DNA of 64,000 bases from assembly GCF_026167665.1 (NCBI RefSeq), contig NZ_CP098740.1:2604001-2668000 (forward strand), in the 5' to 3' direction. The DNA comes from Streptomyces drozdowiczii (GTDB lineage Bacteria > Actinomycetota > Actinomycetes > Streptomycetales > Streptomycetaceae). This document shows, one piece after another, positions 19,034 through 27,025 of this stretch (position 1 is the stretch's first letter; each line of letters opens with the position of its first letter). A program made the translations under genes and the position numbers. The notes beneath the pieces were generated by a model. The model was not told the DNA's origin. It saw nothing but the letters and a program-made list of their open reading frames with translations, and did no database searches.

Positions 19034-20203
19034 TCAGTGCTCGGGCGGATTGCCGCGCAGTCGGCGGCGGTCGTGCGGGGACTTCGGCGGGGAGTCCGCC
19101 AGCCGGATCACCTCGTCGTCGCGCCCCGCCACCACCGGCCGGTCCGACCGGGCCGCCTTCGCCCGGTACTGCGCCGCGTCCGCCAGCCGGAACAGCCGCC
19201 GGGCCGAGACCACCGGCCCGATGTCGTCACCGGTGGACGCGATCCCGCAGGCGACCCCGTTGCCGAACTCGAGACCGGCCGCCCGCTCGCACAGCTCGGT
19301 GGCCACGGTGACCACCTCGTCCGCCCCGGGGCCCACCGCCAGCAGGCAGAACTCGTCGCCGCCCAGCCGGGCCGCCAGCGCGCCGGGCAGTATCGCCCCG
19401 CACCGCGACAGCACCGAGCCGAAACGTTCCAGCAGCCGGTCGCCCACCGCGTGGCCATGGGTGTCGTTGACCCACTTCAGCCCGTTCAGATCGCAGACGA
19501 CCAGGCTGACCACCTCCCCCTCCGCCCGGTGCCGCTCCAGCGCCTCGTCCAGCCGCACATCGACGGCCCTGCGGTTGGCGAGGCCGGTCAGCGGGTCCGT
19601 GAAGGCCAGCTTGCGGACCTCCTCCAGGCGCTCGGTCTGGGCGAGCCCGGCGGCCACCACGGCGGCCAGCACCGTCGCGAAGTCGGCGTCCGCCCGCCCG
19701 AAGACCGGTGCGCCCACCGGCCGCGCCACGTACAGCTCGCCCCAGGCCCGCCCGTGCAGCACGATCGGCGCGACCACACAGCAGCCGCGCCCGCGCCTGC
19801 GCAGCGCCGCCACCCGCTGGTGGCAGTAGCCGGGCCCGTAACCGGTGGCCGCGGAATCCGGCTCACCGTCCACCGGCCCCTCGGCGGTCTCCACCCAGGC
19901 GTCCGGCTCGCCGCCCCCGGCCCACCGCTCGTGCAGGAACTCGGTGATCTCCGGGAACCGGTGGACGGGGTAGACCTCCTCCTCCGGGAACTCCTCCTCG
20001 CCCTCGGCCCGCGCACCCGCGTTGACCAGGACCCTCAGCCGGCCCCGGTCGCGTTCCCAGACCGAGAGCGCGGCGAAGCTGCCGCCCAGCGCTTCGCGCG
20101 CCCCCAGGGCGGCCGCTCGCCAGCACCCCCGGGGCGTCTGCGCCGCGGCCATCGTCTGCGCCAGCGAGACCACGGCGCGCAGTCGTGCGTCGTCACCACC
20201 CAT
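19034..20203 (-). CDS. GAF-GGDEF protein, probable diguanylate cyclase
   Basis: 389 residues. An N-terminal GAF-like sensor domain (about 15-200) precedes a GGDEF domain with an intact RLGGDEF active loop (about 300) and the conserved DPLTGLANRR and DLNGLKWVND segments. This predicts c-di-GMP synthesis. The residues at the usual inhibitory RxxD position upstream of GGDEF are GALA, so product feedback through an I-site is not expected. There is no membrane span. It follows hutH across a 106-base gap in which the transcripts diverge neither way; the two are in tandem. Confidence 0.9.
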   Translation of the reverse strand: MGGDDARLRAVVSLAQTMAAAQTPRGCWRAAALGAREALGGSFAALSVWERDRGRLRVLVNAGARAEGEEEFPEEEVYPVHRFPEITEFLHERWAGGGEPDAWVETAEGPVDGEPDSAATGYGPGYCHQRVAALRRRGRGCCVVAPIVLHGRAWGELYVARPVGAPVFGRADADFATVLAAVVAAGLAQTERLEEVRKLAFTDPLTGLANRRAVDVRLDEALERHRAEGEVVSLVVCDLNGLKWVNDTHGHAVGDRLLERFGSVLSRCGAILPGALAARLGGDEFCLLAVGPGADEVVTVATELCERAAGLEFGNGVACGIASTGDDIGPVVSARRLFRLADAAQYRAKAARSDRPVVAGRDDEVIRLADSPPKSPHDRRRLRGNPPEH

Positions 20204-20288
20204 TGCGTCAGTTTAGGGCGATATGGGATTCGCGATCACTCGACGACTCCGGAGCGTGACCGATCCCTCCGGAAACGGGCACCCAGGG

Positions 20289-21101
20289 TCACTCCCCGGG
20301 CCAGTTCGCCTGCCGCTTCTCGTTGAACGCGGCCACGCCCTCCGCCCGGTCCCCGGAGAAGGCCACCGACCGCCACGCGGAGTCCTCGACCTCCAGCCCG
20401 GCCCGCAGATCGAGCCCGTGCCCGAGCCGCAGCGCCCGCTTGGCCGCCCGCAGCCCGACCGGCGAGTTCGCGGCGATCCGGCCGGCCAGGGCCAGCGCCT
20501 CGGCCCGGTCCTCGCCCTCCGCCACCAGCTCGTCCACCAGACCCAGCTCACGCGCCTCCGGGCCCGGCACCCGGCGGGCACTGAAGATCAGCTCGGCGGC
20601 GCGCGCGGCCCCGACCCGGCGGGGCAGCAGCTGGGTGCCGCCGCCGCCCGGGATGACGCCGACGGAGACCTCGGGCAGGCCCACCAGGGCGGTCGGGTCG
20701 GCGACGATCAGGTCGCAGGAAAGGGCCAGCTCGAAGCCGCCGCCCAGGGCGAAGCCGTGCACGGCGGCGATCGTCGGCATGGGCAGTTCGAGGACACCGG
20801 TGTAGGCGGCGCGCGCGGTGGGCCGCTGGCGCACCAGGTCGGCGTCGGAGAAGGAGTTGCGCTCCTTGAGGTCCGCGCCGACGCAGAACGCCCGCTCGTG
20901 GCTGGAGGTCAGGACGGTGACGCGTACGTCCCGGTCGGCGGCGAGCGCGTCGCAGGCGGCGGCGATCGAGCGGGCCATGTCCGTGGACACCGCGTTCATC
21001 GCCTTCGGCCGGTCCAGGACCAATTCGGCGACGTGCTCCAGGCCCTCGTGGACGCGTACGGCGACGAACTCCCCGAACCGCTGCTCGGACGTGACGGTCA
21101 T
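20289..21101 (-). CDS. enoyl-CoA hydratase/isomerase family protein
   Basis: Crotonase-fold enzyme of 270 residues. The oxyanion-hole segments are AFCVGADLKER and HGFALGGGFELALSCDLIVA. Catalytic glutamates of true hydratases align near GLPEVSVGVIPGGGGTQLLPRRVG (the second Glu is present as PEV). It probably hydrates a 2-enoyl-CoA in fatty or amino acid breakdown. A 16-bp palindrome 15 bases before the ATG (separate entry) suggests repression by a TetR-type regulator. Confidence 0.88.
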   Translation of the reverse strand: MTVTSEQRFGEFVAVRVHEGLEHVAELVLDRPKAMNAVSTDMARSIAAACDALAADRDVRVTVLTSSHERAFCVGADLKERNSFSDADLVRQRPTARAAYTGVLELPMPTIAAVHGFALGGGFELALSCDLIVADPTALVGLPEVSVGVIPGGGGTQLLPRRVGAARAAELIFSARRVPGPEARELGLVDELVAEGEDRAEALALAGRIAANSPVGLRAAKRALRLGHGLDLRAGLEVEDSAWRSVAFSGDRAEGVAAFNEKRQANWPGE

Positions 21102-21116
21102 GCTGCACCCCTGTCG

Positions 21117-21132
21117 GTTAACGAGCGTTACC
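21117..21132 (-). promoter_or_regulatory. palindromic operator upstream of the enoyl-CoA hydratase gene
   Basis: GTTAACGAGCGTTACC is a 16-bp near-perfect palindrome (one mismatch) that ends 15 bases before the hydratase start. The form resembles TetR-family acyl-CoA regulator sites, such as the GTTAA-N6-TTAAC motif that I recall being reported for AccR in S. avermitilis. Confidence 0.55.
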
Positions 21133-21176
21133 CGAGGGATCCTAGGGCTCCGCCCCGAAAGGGTGTACGGAACGGG

Positions 21177-21920
21177 TCAGGACGTGCCGCGCCGGGCCAG
21201 CAGCCACGGTTCGACCACGCCGAGCCCGCGGACCGGGCGCTGCCACATCGGCTGGAGGCCGTAGCGGTACTTCGGGACCGGGACCACCTCGGCGTCCGGG
21301 CCCTCCTTCGCGGCCCGTTCGGCCGCCGCCGCGGCCTCCTCCGCCGCGCGCGCCTCGGAGACCGGGGCGTCGCCCGTACGCGTCAGCTCCTCGGCGAACG
21401 CCCCGTCGACCAGCACCGCGTCCTTGGGCGCTATCGAGGTGAGCCGACTGGCCAGGTTCACCGTGGTGCCGAAGACATCGCCCATCCGGGTGGTGACCGT
21501 GCCGAAGGCGATGCCGACCCGGAGCGCCGGCATGGTCTCGTCCGCGGTCATCGCCTCGACCAGGCGCAGCGCGATCTCGGCGGCGGTGCCCGCGTCGTCG
21601 GCGGCGAACAGGACCTCGTCGCCGAGGGTCTTGATGAGCCGGCCGCCGTGCGCCGCGACCAGGTCGGCGCAGGTGGTCTCGAAGGACTCGACCAGCTCGC
21701 CGAGCTCCTCCTCCTCCAGGCGGCGGGTGAGCCGGGTGAAGCCGACGAGGTCCGCGAAGCCCACGGCGAGGCGCCGGTCGACCATCTCGTCGTCGTCGGC
21801 CGCCTGCACGACCCGGCCCGTGGCGGCGGCGAGCTGGCGCCGCCACACGTACACCAGGAACTCCTCCAGCTCGGGCAGGAGCAGTTCGACCAGGGGATAC
21901 GTGACCTCGGTACGGGTCAT
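21177..21920 (-). CDS. cya: class III adenylate cyclase, catalytic part
   Basis: Catalytic domain converting ATP to cAMP. Metal-binding and catalytic elements are visible: VGFADLVGFTRLTRR (first Asp), GRLIKTLGDEVLFAA (Lys and second Asp) and TTVNLASRLTS (Asn...Arg). The first 60 residues are helical, LVELLLPELEEFLVYVWRRQLAAATG, the linker region of Rv1264-like cyclases. This frame starts at ATG 21920, which overlaps the stop of the upstream regulatory-domain frame as ATGA. One extra base in the five-G run at 21930-21934 would fuse both into a normal cyclase of about 390 residues. See the finding on the split. Confidence 0.88.
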   Translation of the reverse strand: MTRTEVTYPLVELLLPELEEFLVYVWRRQLAAATGRVVQAADDDEMVDRRLAVGFADLVGFTRLTRRLEEEELGELVESFETTCADLVAAHGGRLIKTLGDEVLFAADDAGTAAEIALRLVEAMTADETMPALRVGIAFGTVTTRMGDVFGTTVNLASRLTSIAPKDAVLVDGAFAEELTRTGDAPVSEARAAEEAAAAAERAAKEGPDAEVVPVPKYRYGLQPMWQRPVRGLGVVEPWLLARRGTS

Positions 21921-22357
21921 GCCGGGCTCGGGGGCTCGGTCAGGCCCTCCAGGAAGGAGTCGATCTGCCATTCGGCCAGCCGGGCGGTGGTCTGCCCGGT
22001 CGAGCGGGCGACCTGGATCGCCATCGGCTCGCTGAGCAGCCCCGCCTCCACGAGACCGGAGAGCCGCCGCAGGGCCAGCACGTCGGCCTCGGTGAGCGCC
22101 TTGGCCTGGCCGATGTCCGCGAAGCCCATGGCCCGCCAGAAGCGGGAGGCCAGGTCCATGGAGACACCGGCCGTGCGGGCCGCCTGGAACGGCGTGTAGC
22201 GGCGGTCGGCGCCCAGGATCAGCTGTTCCAGCCGGATCGCGAGGGGGTCGTCGGTCGGCTCGGCCGTGTGGTCGACTTCGTGGTGCGGTGTGGCGTGCAC
22301 CGAGGGGTCCGGTGACTGCTGAGCGCCATCGCCGGAGGTCGTGTCGTCGACGGTCAC
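21917..22357 (-). CDS. cya: adenylate cyclase regulatory (autoinhibitory) domain, separated from the catalytic part
   Basis: About 146 residues from a GTG at 22357 that follows a perfect AGGAGG. A disordered, His/Asp-rich start (about 45 residues) leads to a helical domain: IRLEQLILGADRRYTPFQA, VSMDLASRFWRAMGF, LTEADVLALRRLSGLVEAGL. This is the adenylate cyclase regulatory domain known from mycobacterial Rv1264, a pH-responsive autoinhibitory module. The frame ends with EPPSPA and TGA at 21917-21919. Only one missing base separates it from the catalytic frame, so it is best read as the N-terminus of one gene unless resequencing shows otherwise. Confidence 0.8.
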   Translation of the reverse strand: MTVDDTTSGDGAQQSPDPSVHATPHHEVDHTAEPTDDPLAIRLEQLILGADRRYTPFQAARTAGVSMDLASRFWRAMGFADIGQAKALTEADVLALRRLSGLVEAGLLSEPMAIQVARSTGQTTARLAEWQIDSFLEGLTEPPSPA

Positions 22358-22482
22358 CAGCCGCCTCCTGCCCGTTCCCTGCGCACTGCCCTGCCGATCT
22401 GTCCGTCGGTGGATCACCTCAACGATACGGCAGGTGTGCCCTACCTCACGTCCTCAGGGCGCGGTGCGCGGGCGGCGCCGGT

Positions 22483-23346
22483 TCAGGTCAGGCCGCCCGC
22501 CGCGCCCCGCAGGTGCACGATGTCGCCCGCGGAGACCGGTTCGCGCCGTCCGCCGCCGGTGGACAGCACGAGCCGGCCGTCCCCGTCGACGGCGACGGCC
22601 TCTCCGGTGAGCGCGCGGTCGCCGGGCAGCTGGGCCCGTACGGCCTTGCCGAGGGTCGCGCACCCCGCCGCGTACGCCTCCTGCACCCCGCTCGCCGCCG
22701 CGTCGCCGTCCGCGTCGCGCCAGAGCCCGTACCAGTGCTCCAGGGACCGCAGGACGCCCCGGAGCAGCGTCTCGCGGTCGGTGGAGACCGCTCCGGCCAG
22801 GGCGAGCGAGGCGGCGGTGGGGGCGGGAAGCTCGTCGGCGCGCAGCGAGACGTTGAGGCCGATGCCGATGACGACGCCGTCCCCGGCCCGCTCCGCGAGG
22901 ATGCCGCCGGTCTTGCGCTCCTCGCCGTCCACGGAGACGAGCAGGTCGTTCGGCCACTTCAGGGCCATGTCGACGCCCGCCGCGCGCGCCAGGCCGGTCG
23001 CGGCGGCGACGCCGGTGAGCAGCGGCAGCCAGCCCCAGCGCTCGGCGGGCACGTCGCCCGGGGTCAGGTAGACGGAGAAGAAGAGCCCCGAACGCGCCGG
23101 GGCGGTCCAGGTGCGCTCCAGGCGCCCGCGCCCGGCGGTCTGCTCCTCGGCGACGAGGATCGTGCCCTCGGCGAGGCCCGCGGCGCGCGTGGCGAGATCG
23201 GTGTTGGTGGAGCCGGTCGACTCGACCACGTCCAGGGCGGTCCACAGCGAGCCGGGCCGCAGCAGTCCGCGGCGCAGCGCGGGGACGTTGAGGGGCGGCC
23301 GGTCCAGGTCCGACCAACGGCTCTGTGGCGCATCCGAAGGTGTCAT
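22483..23346 (-). CDS. birA: biotin--[acetyl-CoA-carboxylase] ligase
   Basis: Attaches biotin to the BCCP domain of acyl-CoA carboxylases. 287 residues. The adenylate/biotin loop is [14 protein letters not shown], the catalytic lysine motif is [11 protein letters not shown], followed by KTGGILAE. There is no N-terminal helix-turn-helix, so it is the monofunctional type and does not act as a repressor. It is divergent from pccB, a carboxylase subunit, which fits its role; AccA2, its likely substrate, is encoded 4 kb away. The ATG at 23346 is preferred; a GTG at 23355 is an alternative. Confidence 0.94.
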   Translation of the reverse strand: MTPSDAPQSRWSDLDRPPLNVPALRRGLLRPGSLWTALDVVESTGSTNTDLATRAAGLAEGTILVAEEQTAGRGRLERTWTAPARSGLFFSVYLTPGDVPAERWGWLPLLTGVAAATGLARAAGVDMALKWPNDLLVSVDGEERKTGGILAERAGDGVVIGIGLNVSLRADELPAPTAASLALAGAVSTDRETLLRGVLRSLEHWYGLWRDADGDAAASGVQEAYAAGCATLGKAVRAQLPGDRALTGEAVAVDGDGRLVLSTGGGRREPVSAGDIVHLRGAAGGLT

Positions 23347-23479
23347 GCAAGCCACCCTAGGTGTGTCAAAGGACGCACTGCCGAACCGTATCCGCGCCGA
23401 TACGCTACGGCTCAGTAGCTGTTCGCCAGCAGATCAGCAGCCAAGTCGTCCCCGTGACCAGGCAGGGAGCCGCCACCCG

Positions 23480-25063
23480 ATGTCCGAGCCGGAAGAGACC
23501 GACATCCACACGACCGCGGGCAAGCTCGCGGACCTGCAGCGCCGTATCGAAGAGGCGACCCACGCCGGGTCGGCGCGCGCGGTGGAGAAGCAGCACGCGA
23601 AGGGCAAGCTGACGGCGCGCGAGCGCGTCGAGCTGCTGCTCGACGAGGGTTCCTTCGTGGAGCTCGACGAGTTCGCCCGGCACCGCTCGACCAACTTCGG
23701 CATCGAGAAGAACCGGCCGTACGGGGACGGTGTCGTCACCGGCTACGGCACGGTCGACGGCCGTCCCGTCTGCGTGTACTCGCAGGACTTCACCATCTTC
23801 GGCGGCTCGCTGGGCGAGGTCTACGGTGAGAAGATCGTCAAGGTGATGGACTTCGCGCTGAAGACCGGCTGCCCGGTCATCGGCATCAACGACGGCGGCG
23901 GCGCCCGCATCCAGGAGGGCGTCGCGGCGCTGGGGCTCTTCGCGGAGATCTTCCGGCGCAATGTGCACGCCTCGGGTGTGATCCCGCAGATCTCGCTGAT
24001 CGTCGGCCCGTGCGCGGGCGGCGCGGTGTACTCCCCCGCGATCACCGACTTCACGGTGATGGTCGACAAGACCTCGCACATGTTCATCACCGGCCCGGAC
24101 GTCATCAAGACGGTCACCGGTGAGGACGTCGGCTTCGAGGAGCTGGGCGGAGCCCGTACGCACAACACCACCTCGGGCGTCGCGCACCACATGGCGGGCG
24201 ACGAGAAGGACGCCATCGAGTACGTCAAGTCGCTGCTGTCCTACCTCCCGTCGAACAACCTCTCGGAGGCCCCGGCCTTCCCGGAGGAGGCGGATCTCGC
24301 GGTCAGCGACGAGGACCGCGAGCTGGACACGCTGATCCCGGACTCGGCGAACCAGCCGTACGACATGCACACCGCGATCGAGCACGTGCTGGACGACGGC
24401 GAGTTCCTGGAGACCCAGGCCCTGTTCGCGCCGAACATCATCACCGGCTTCGGCCGCGTCGAGGGCTACCCGGTCGGCATCGTCGCCAACCAGCCGATGC
24501 AGTTCGCCGGCTGCCTGGACATCAACGCCAGTGAGAAGGCGGCGCGTTTCGTCCGCACCTGCGACGCGTTCAACGTGCCGGTGCTGACCTTCGTGGACGT
24601 GCCGGGCTTCCTGCCGGGCGTCGACCAGGAGTACGGCGGCATCATCCGGCGCGGCGCCAAGCTGATCTACGCGTACGCGGAGGCGACGGTCCCGCTGATC
24701 ACGGTGATCACGCGCAAGGCGTTCGGCGGCGCGTACGACGTGATGGGCTCCAAGCACCTGGGCGCCGACATCAACCTCGCCTGGCCGACCGCGCAGATCG
24801 CCGTCATGGGCGCGCAGGGCGCGGTGAACATCCTGCACCGCCGCACGATCGCCGCCGCCGAGGACCAGGAGGCCACGCGCGCCGAACTGATCGCGGACTA
24901 CGAGGACACCCTGCTCAACCCGTACGTGGCGGCCGAACGCGGGTACGTGGACGCGGTGGTCATGCCGTCCGACACCCGGGCACACGTCGTCAAGGGCCTG
25001 CGCCAGCTCCGCACCAAGCGCGAGTCCCTGCCGCCCAAGAAGCACGGCAACATCCCCCTCTAG
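23480..25063 (+). CDS. pccB: propionyl-CoA carboxylase beta (carboxyltransferase) subunit
   Basis: Transfers the carboxyl group from biotin to propionyl-CoA, giving methylmalonyl-CoA for polyketides and odd-chain metabolism. 527 residues with the two crotonase-like halves; oxyanion GG pairs lie in [13 protein letters not shown] and [13 protein letters not shown]. The Asp after AY (about residue 420) corresponds to Asp422, which in S. coelicolor PccB favours propionyl-CoA, whereas acetyl-preferring AccB has Ile. The ATG is at 23480, preceded by GGGAG. It is followed 15 bases later by the epsilon subunit gene. Confidence 0.96.
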   Translation: MSEPEETDIHTTAGKLADLQRRIEEATHAGSARAVEKQHAKGKLTARERVELLLDEGSFVELDEFARHRSTNFGIEKNRPYGDGVVTGYGTVDGRPVCVYSQDFTIFGGSLGEVYGEKIVKVMDFALKTGCPVIGINDGGGARIQEGVAALGLFAEIFRRNVHASGVIPQISLIVGPCAGGAVYSPAITDFTVMVDKTSHMFITGPDVIKTVTGEDVGFEELGGARTHNTTSGVAHHMAGDEKDAIEYVKSLLSYLPSNNLSEAPAFPEEADLAVSDEDRELDTLIPDSANQPYDMHTAIEHVLDDGEFLETQALFAPNIITGFGRVEGYPVGIVANQPMQFAGCLDINASEKAARFVRTCDAFNVPVLTFVDVPGFLPGVDQEYGGIIRRGAKLIYAYAEATVPLITVITRKAFGGAYDVMGSKHLGADINLAWPTAQIAVMGAQGAVNILHRRTIAAAEDQEATRAELIADYEDTLLNPYVAAERGYVDAVVMPSDTRAHVVKGLRQLRTKRESLPPKKHGNIPL

Positions 25064-25077
25064 AAAGGGTCCTGGCC

Positions 25078-25284
25078 ATGATCAAGGTCGTACGGGGCAA
25101 CCCGACCCCGGAGGAACTGGCCGCCGCGCTCGCGGTCGTCCAGGCGCGTGCGGCGGCGGTGTCCGCGGTGCCGTCCAACACCCCGGAACCCCCGGCCGGC
25201 TGGTCCGACCCGAGCCGCCTGGCCCGACGCGCCCGCCACCTGCCGGGCCCGCGCGCCTGGGCCCGTACGTACTGGCCCGCGTAA
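25078..25284 (+). CDS. pccE: acyl-CoA carboxylase epsilon subunit
   Basis: 68 residues. The N-terminal IKVVRGNPTPEELAAALAVV is the actinobacterial acyl-CoA carboxylase epsilon signature, and the C-terminal AWARTYWPA is also typical of the family. Epsilon subunits bind the alpha/beta complex and raise its activity. It lies 14 bases behind pccB, preceded by GAAAGG, so the two are co-transcribed. Confidence 0.93.
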   Translation: MIKVVRGNPTPEELAAALAVVQARAAAVSAVPSNTPEPPAGWSDPSRLARRARHLPGPRAWARTYWPA

Positions 25285-25364
25285 CCGCTGGTGACACCCC
25301 CTCGGGCGGCGGTTGAGTACGCGTACTCAGGCGCCGCCCGAGCCCTCCGCAGCAGGATCGAGTC

Positions 25365-25492
25365 ATGCTCTGGTCCGACCCCGAGAACAAACCCCCAAGG
25401 AACTCCGCGACGCGGAAACGATGATGCGCCGAGCGGGCCTGGTCCTGGCCCTGGCGATGGTCGTGGCGATGTTCGTACTGGGCACGCGCTGA
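25365..25492 (+). CDS. 42-residue single-pass membrane protein, one base short of an open frame
   Basis: From ATG 25365 the frame reads [11 protein letters not shown], then breaks in the five-C run at 25392-25396. With one added C it continues [20 protein letters not shown] and a hydrophobic end (MVVAMFVLG) to TGA 25490-25492, exactly 43 codons. Charged N-terminus, one membrane span, very short outside tail. I recall near-identical small proteins at this spot in other streptomycetes. It lies between pccE and maf. Confidence 0.6.
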
Positions 25493-25499
25493 GGTTTTC

Positions 25500-25550
25500 C
25501 GAGCCCCACCGGCGATTGAGGAGCGGGGCCCGGGGCAGCGCCCCCGAAAC
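25500..25550. repeat. dispersed CGGCGATTGAGGAGCGGGG repeat, copy 2
   Basis: Contains CCGGCGATTGAGGAGCGGGG followed by a GC-rich arm CCCGGGGCAGCGCCCCCG. The same element recurs near 29511, 33736 (inverted pair) and 40868, and in shorter form at 85-99. It lies in the gap just before maf. Confidence 0.75.
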
Positions 25551-25575
25551 GGCCCGCGTCCGTACGATGGCGCCC

Positions 25576-26178
25576 ATGACCGCACCCCGCCGCCTCGTTC
25601 TCGCCTCCGCCTCCCCGGCCCGCCTCGGCCTGCTCCGCCAGTCCGGCTTCCAGCCCGAAGTCATCGTCAGCGGCGTGGACGAGGACGCCCTCACCGCGGA
25701 CACCCCCGCAGACCTCGCCCTCGTCCTCGCGAAGGCGAAGGCGGCCGTGGTCGCCGCGCTCCCCGAGGCCGCCGGCGCCCTGGTCATCGGCTGCGACTCG
25801 GTCCTGGAGCTCGACGGCCGGGCGCTCGGCAAGCCGGCCGACGCCGAGGAGGCCACCGCCCGCTGGAAGTCGATGCGCGGCCGCGCCGGGATCCTTCGGA
25901 CCGGGCACAGCCTGACGGACACCACGACCGGCCGCACGGTCTCCCGGACGGCGTCCACCACGGTGCGCTTCGGTGAGCCGACGGACGCCGAGATCGCCGC
26001 CTACGTCGCCTCCGGCGAACCGCTGCACGTCGCGGGGGCCTTCACCCTGGACGGGCGCTCGGCGCCCTTCGTGGACTCCATCGAGGGCGACCCGGGCAAC
26101 GTCATCGGGCTCTCGCTCCCGCTGCTGCGCCGCCTGCTGGGTGAACTGGGCGTCCAGGTCACCGACCTCTGGGCCTGA
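25576..26178 (+). CDS. maf: Maf family nucleotide pyrophosphatase
   Basis: Hydrolyses non-canonical or methylated nucleoside triphosphates (dTTP/UTP class or m7GTP class; not distinguished here) and is linked to septum control. 200 residues: N-terminal [19 protein letters not shown], the catalytic [16 protein letters not shown], and C-terminal [26 protein letters not shown]. The ATG at 25576 gives MTAPRR; an ATG three codons earlier is possible. The gene converges with a membrane protein gene, 7 bases apart. Confidence 0.93.
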   Translation: MTAPRRLVLASASPARLGLLRQSGFQPEVIVSGVDEDALTADTPADLALVLAKAKAAVVAALPEAAGALVIGCDSVLELDGRALGKPADAEEATARWKSMRGRAGILRTGHSLTDTTTGRTVSRTASTTVRFGEPTDAEIAAYVASGEPLHVAGAFTLDGRSAPFVDSIEGDPGNVIGLSLPLLRRLLGELGVQVTDLWA

Positions 26179-26185
26179 GAGGGAG

Positions 26186-26653
26186 TCAGGCCGGCTCGGG
26201 CTCCGGCTCGGGCCCGGCCGCCTCGGGCCCGGCCTTCTCGGACCGGGCGGCCGGCCGGGGGCCGTACGCCACCAGGACGAGCACGATGAGCCCGAGCACC
26301 ACCATCATCCAGGCGAACGCCGCCCAGCCGACGAGTCCGACCGTCAGCGCGCCGAGCACGCCGTGGACGACCGCGCAGCAGATCAGCACGATCCGGCCGG
26401 CACGCCCCGGCCCCCGGTCGCGTATCCCCGCCACCACGAGCAGCACGGCGCACAGCAGCAGGAAGACCCCGGAGACCCCGCCGAGCGCCCAGGTGCCCTT
26501 GGACATCGCCTCGGGGTCCGTACCGGCGAGGGACATGTCCTGGTTCTTCACGACCGTGCCCAGGACCACGTTGATGATCACGATGCCCACGGCCTCCACG
26601 GCCAGCACGAGCGCGGCCAGAAAGGCCACCAGCCTGCGAACCACGACGCTCAC
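26186..26653 (-). CDS. four-span membrane protein of unknown function
   Basis: 155 residues with four hydrophobic segments: LVAFLAALVLAVEAVGIVII, GGVSGVFLLLCAVLLVVAGI, IVLICCAVVHGVLGALTVGLV and FAWMMVVLGLIVLVLVAYG, ending in an acidic Pro/Glu-rich cytosolic tail. It has the look of a common streptomycete integral membrane protein next to maf; no function is known to me. Confidence 0.82.
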   Translation of the reverse strand: MSVVVRRLVAFLAALVLAVEAVGIVIINVVLGTVVKNQDMSLAGTDPEAMSKGTWALGGVSGVFLLLCAVLLVVAGIRDRGPGRAGRIVLICCAVVHGVLGALTVGLVGWAAFAWMMVVLGLIVLVLVAYGPRPAARSEKAGPEAAGPEPEPEPA

Positions 26654-27025
26654 CCCCTGTTACCAGCAGTACGTGCAATAGCGCGGACCCTACTAACGGG
26701 TAATGGCCACGACAAGAGCCGTGCGCGACCGGGACGGACCCCCGCCTCTCCGGGCTTTCGTGGGTCGGGCAAAGAATTGCCCACCCCTTAGTGGGAACTC
26801 CACAAAGAATCACGGTAAGTCGCTGCTCGTGCCGATAGAGACCTGGGCCACACCTGGTCGCTACTGTGCGGTTTCAGAACCCGGCGTACCGTGGTGGCAC
26901 AAGGGATTTCGCGACTCGAGCACACCTCGAATCACACTCCGTGTGGGCAAGCTCACCATTGGGGACGGGTCGTAGGACCGTGTCGGTAGTCCCTAAACTC
27001 AGCTTGTTTCAAGGAGGGAGCCATC
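26654..27025. other. 372-base gap upstream of accA2
   Basis: No convincing gene. It should contain the accA2 promoter. One short palindrome, CACACTCCGTGTG, lies at 26933-26945, and TAAACT at about 26993 could be a -10 box. Neither assignment is strong. Confidence 0.4.

Noticed and set aside
23405..25045. Minus-strand 546-codon frame opposite pccB
   Set aside because: Shadow of a strongly conserved carboxyltransferase gene on the plus strand.
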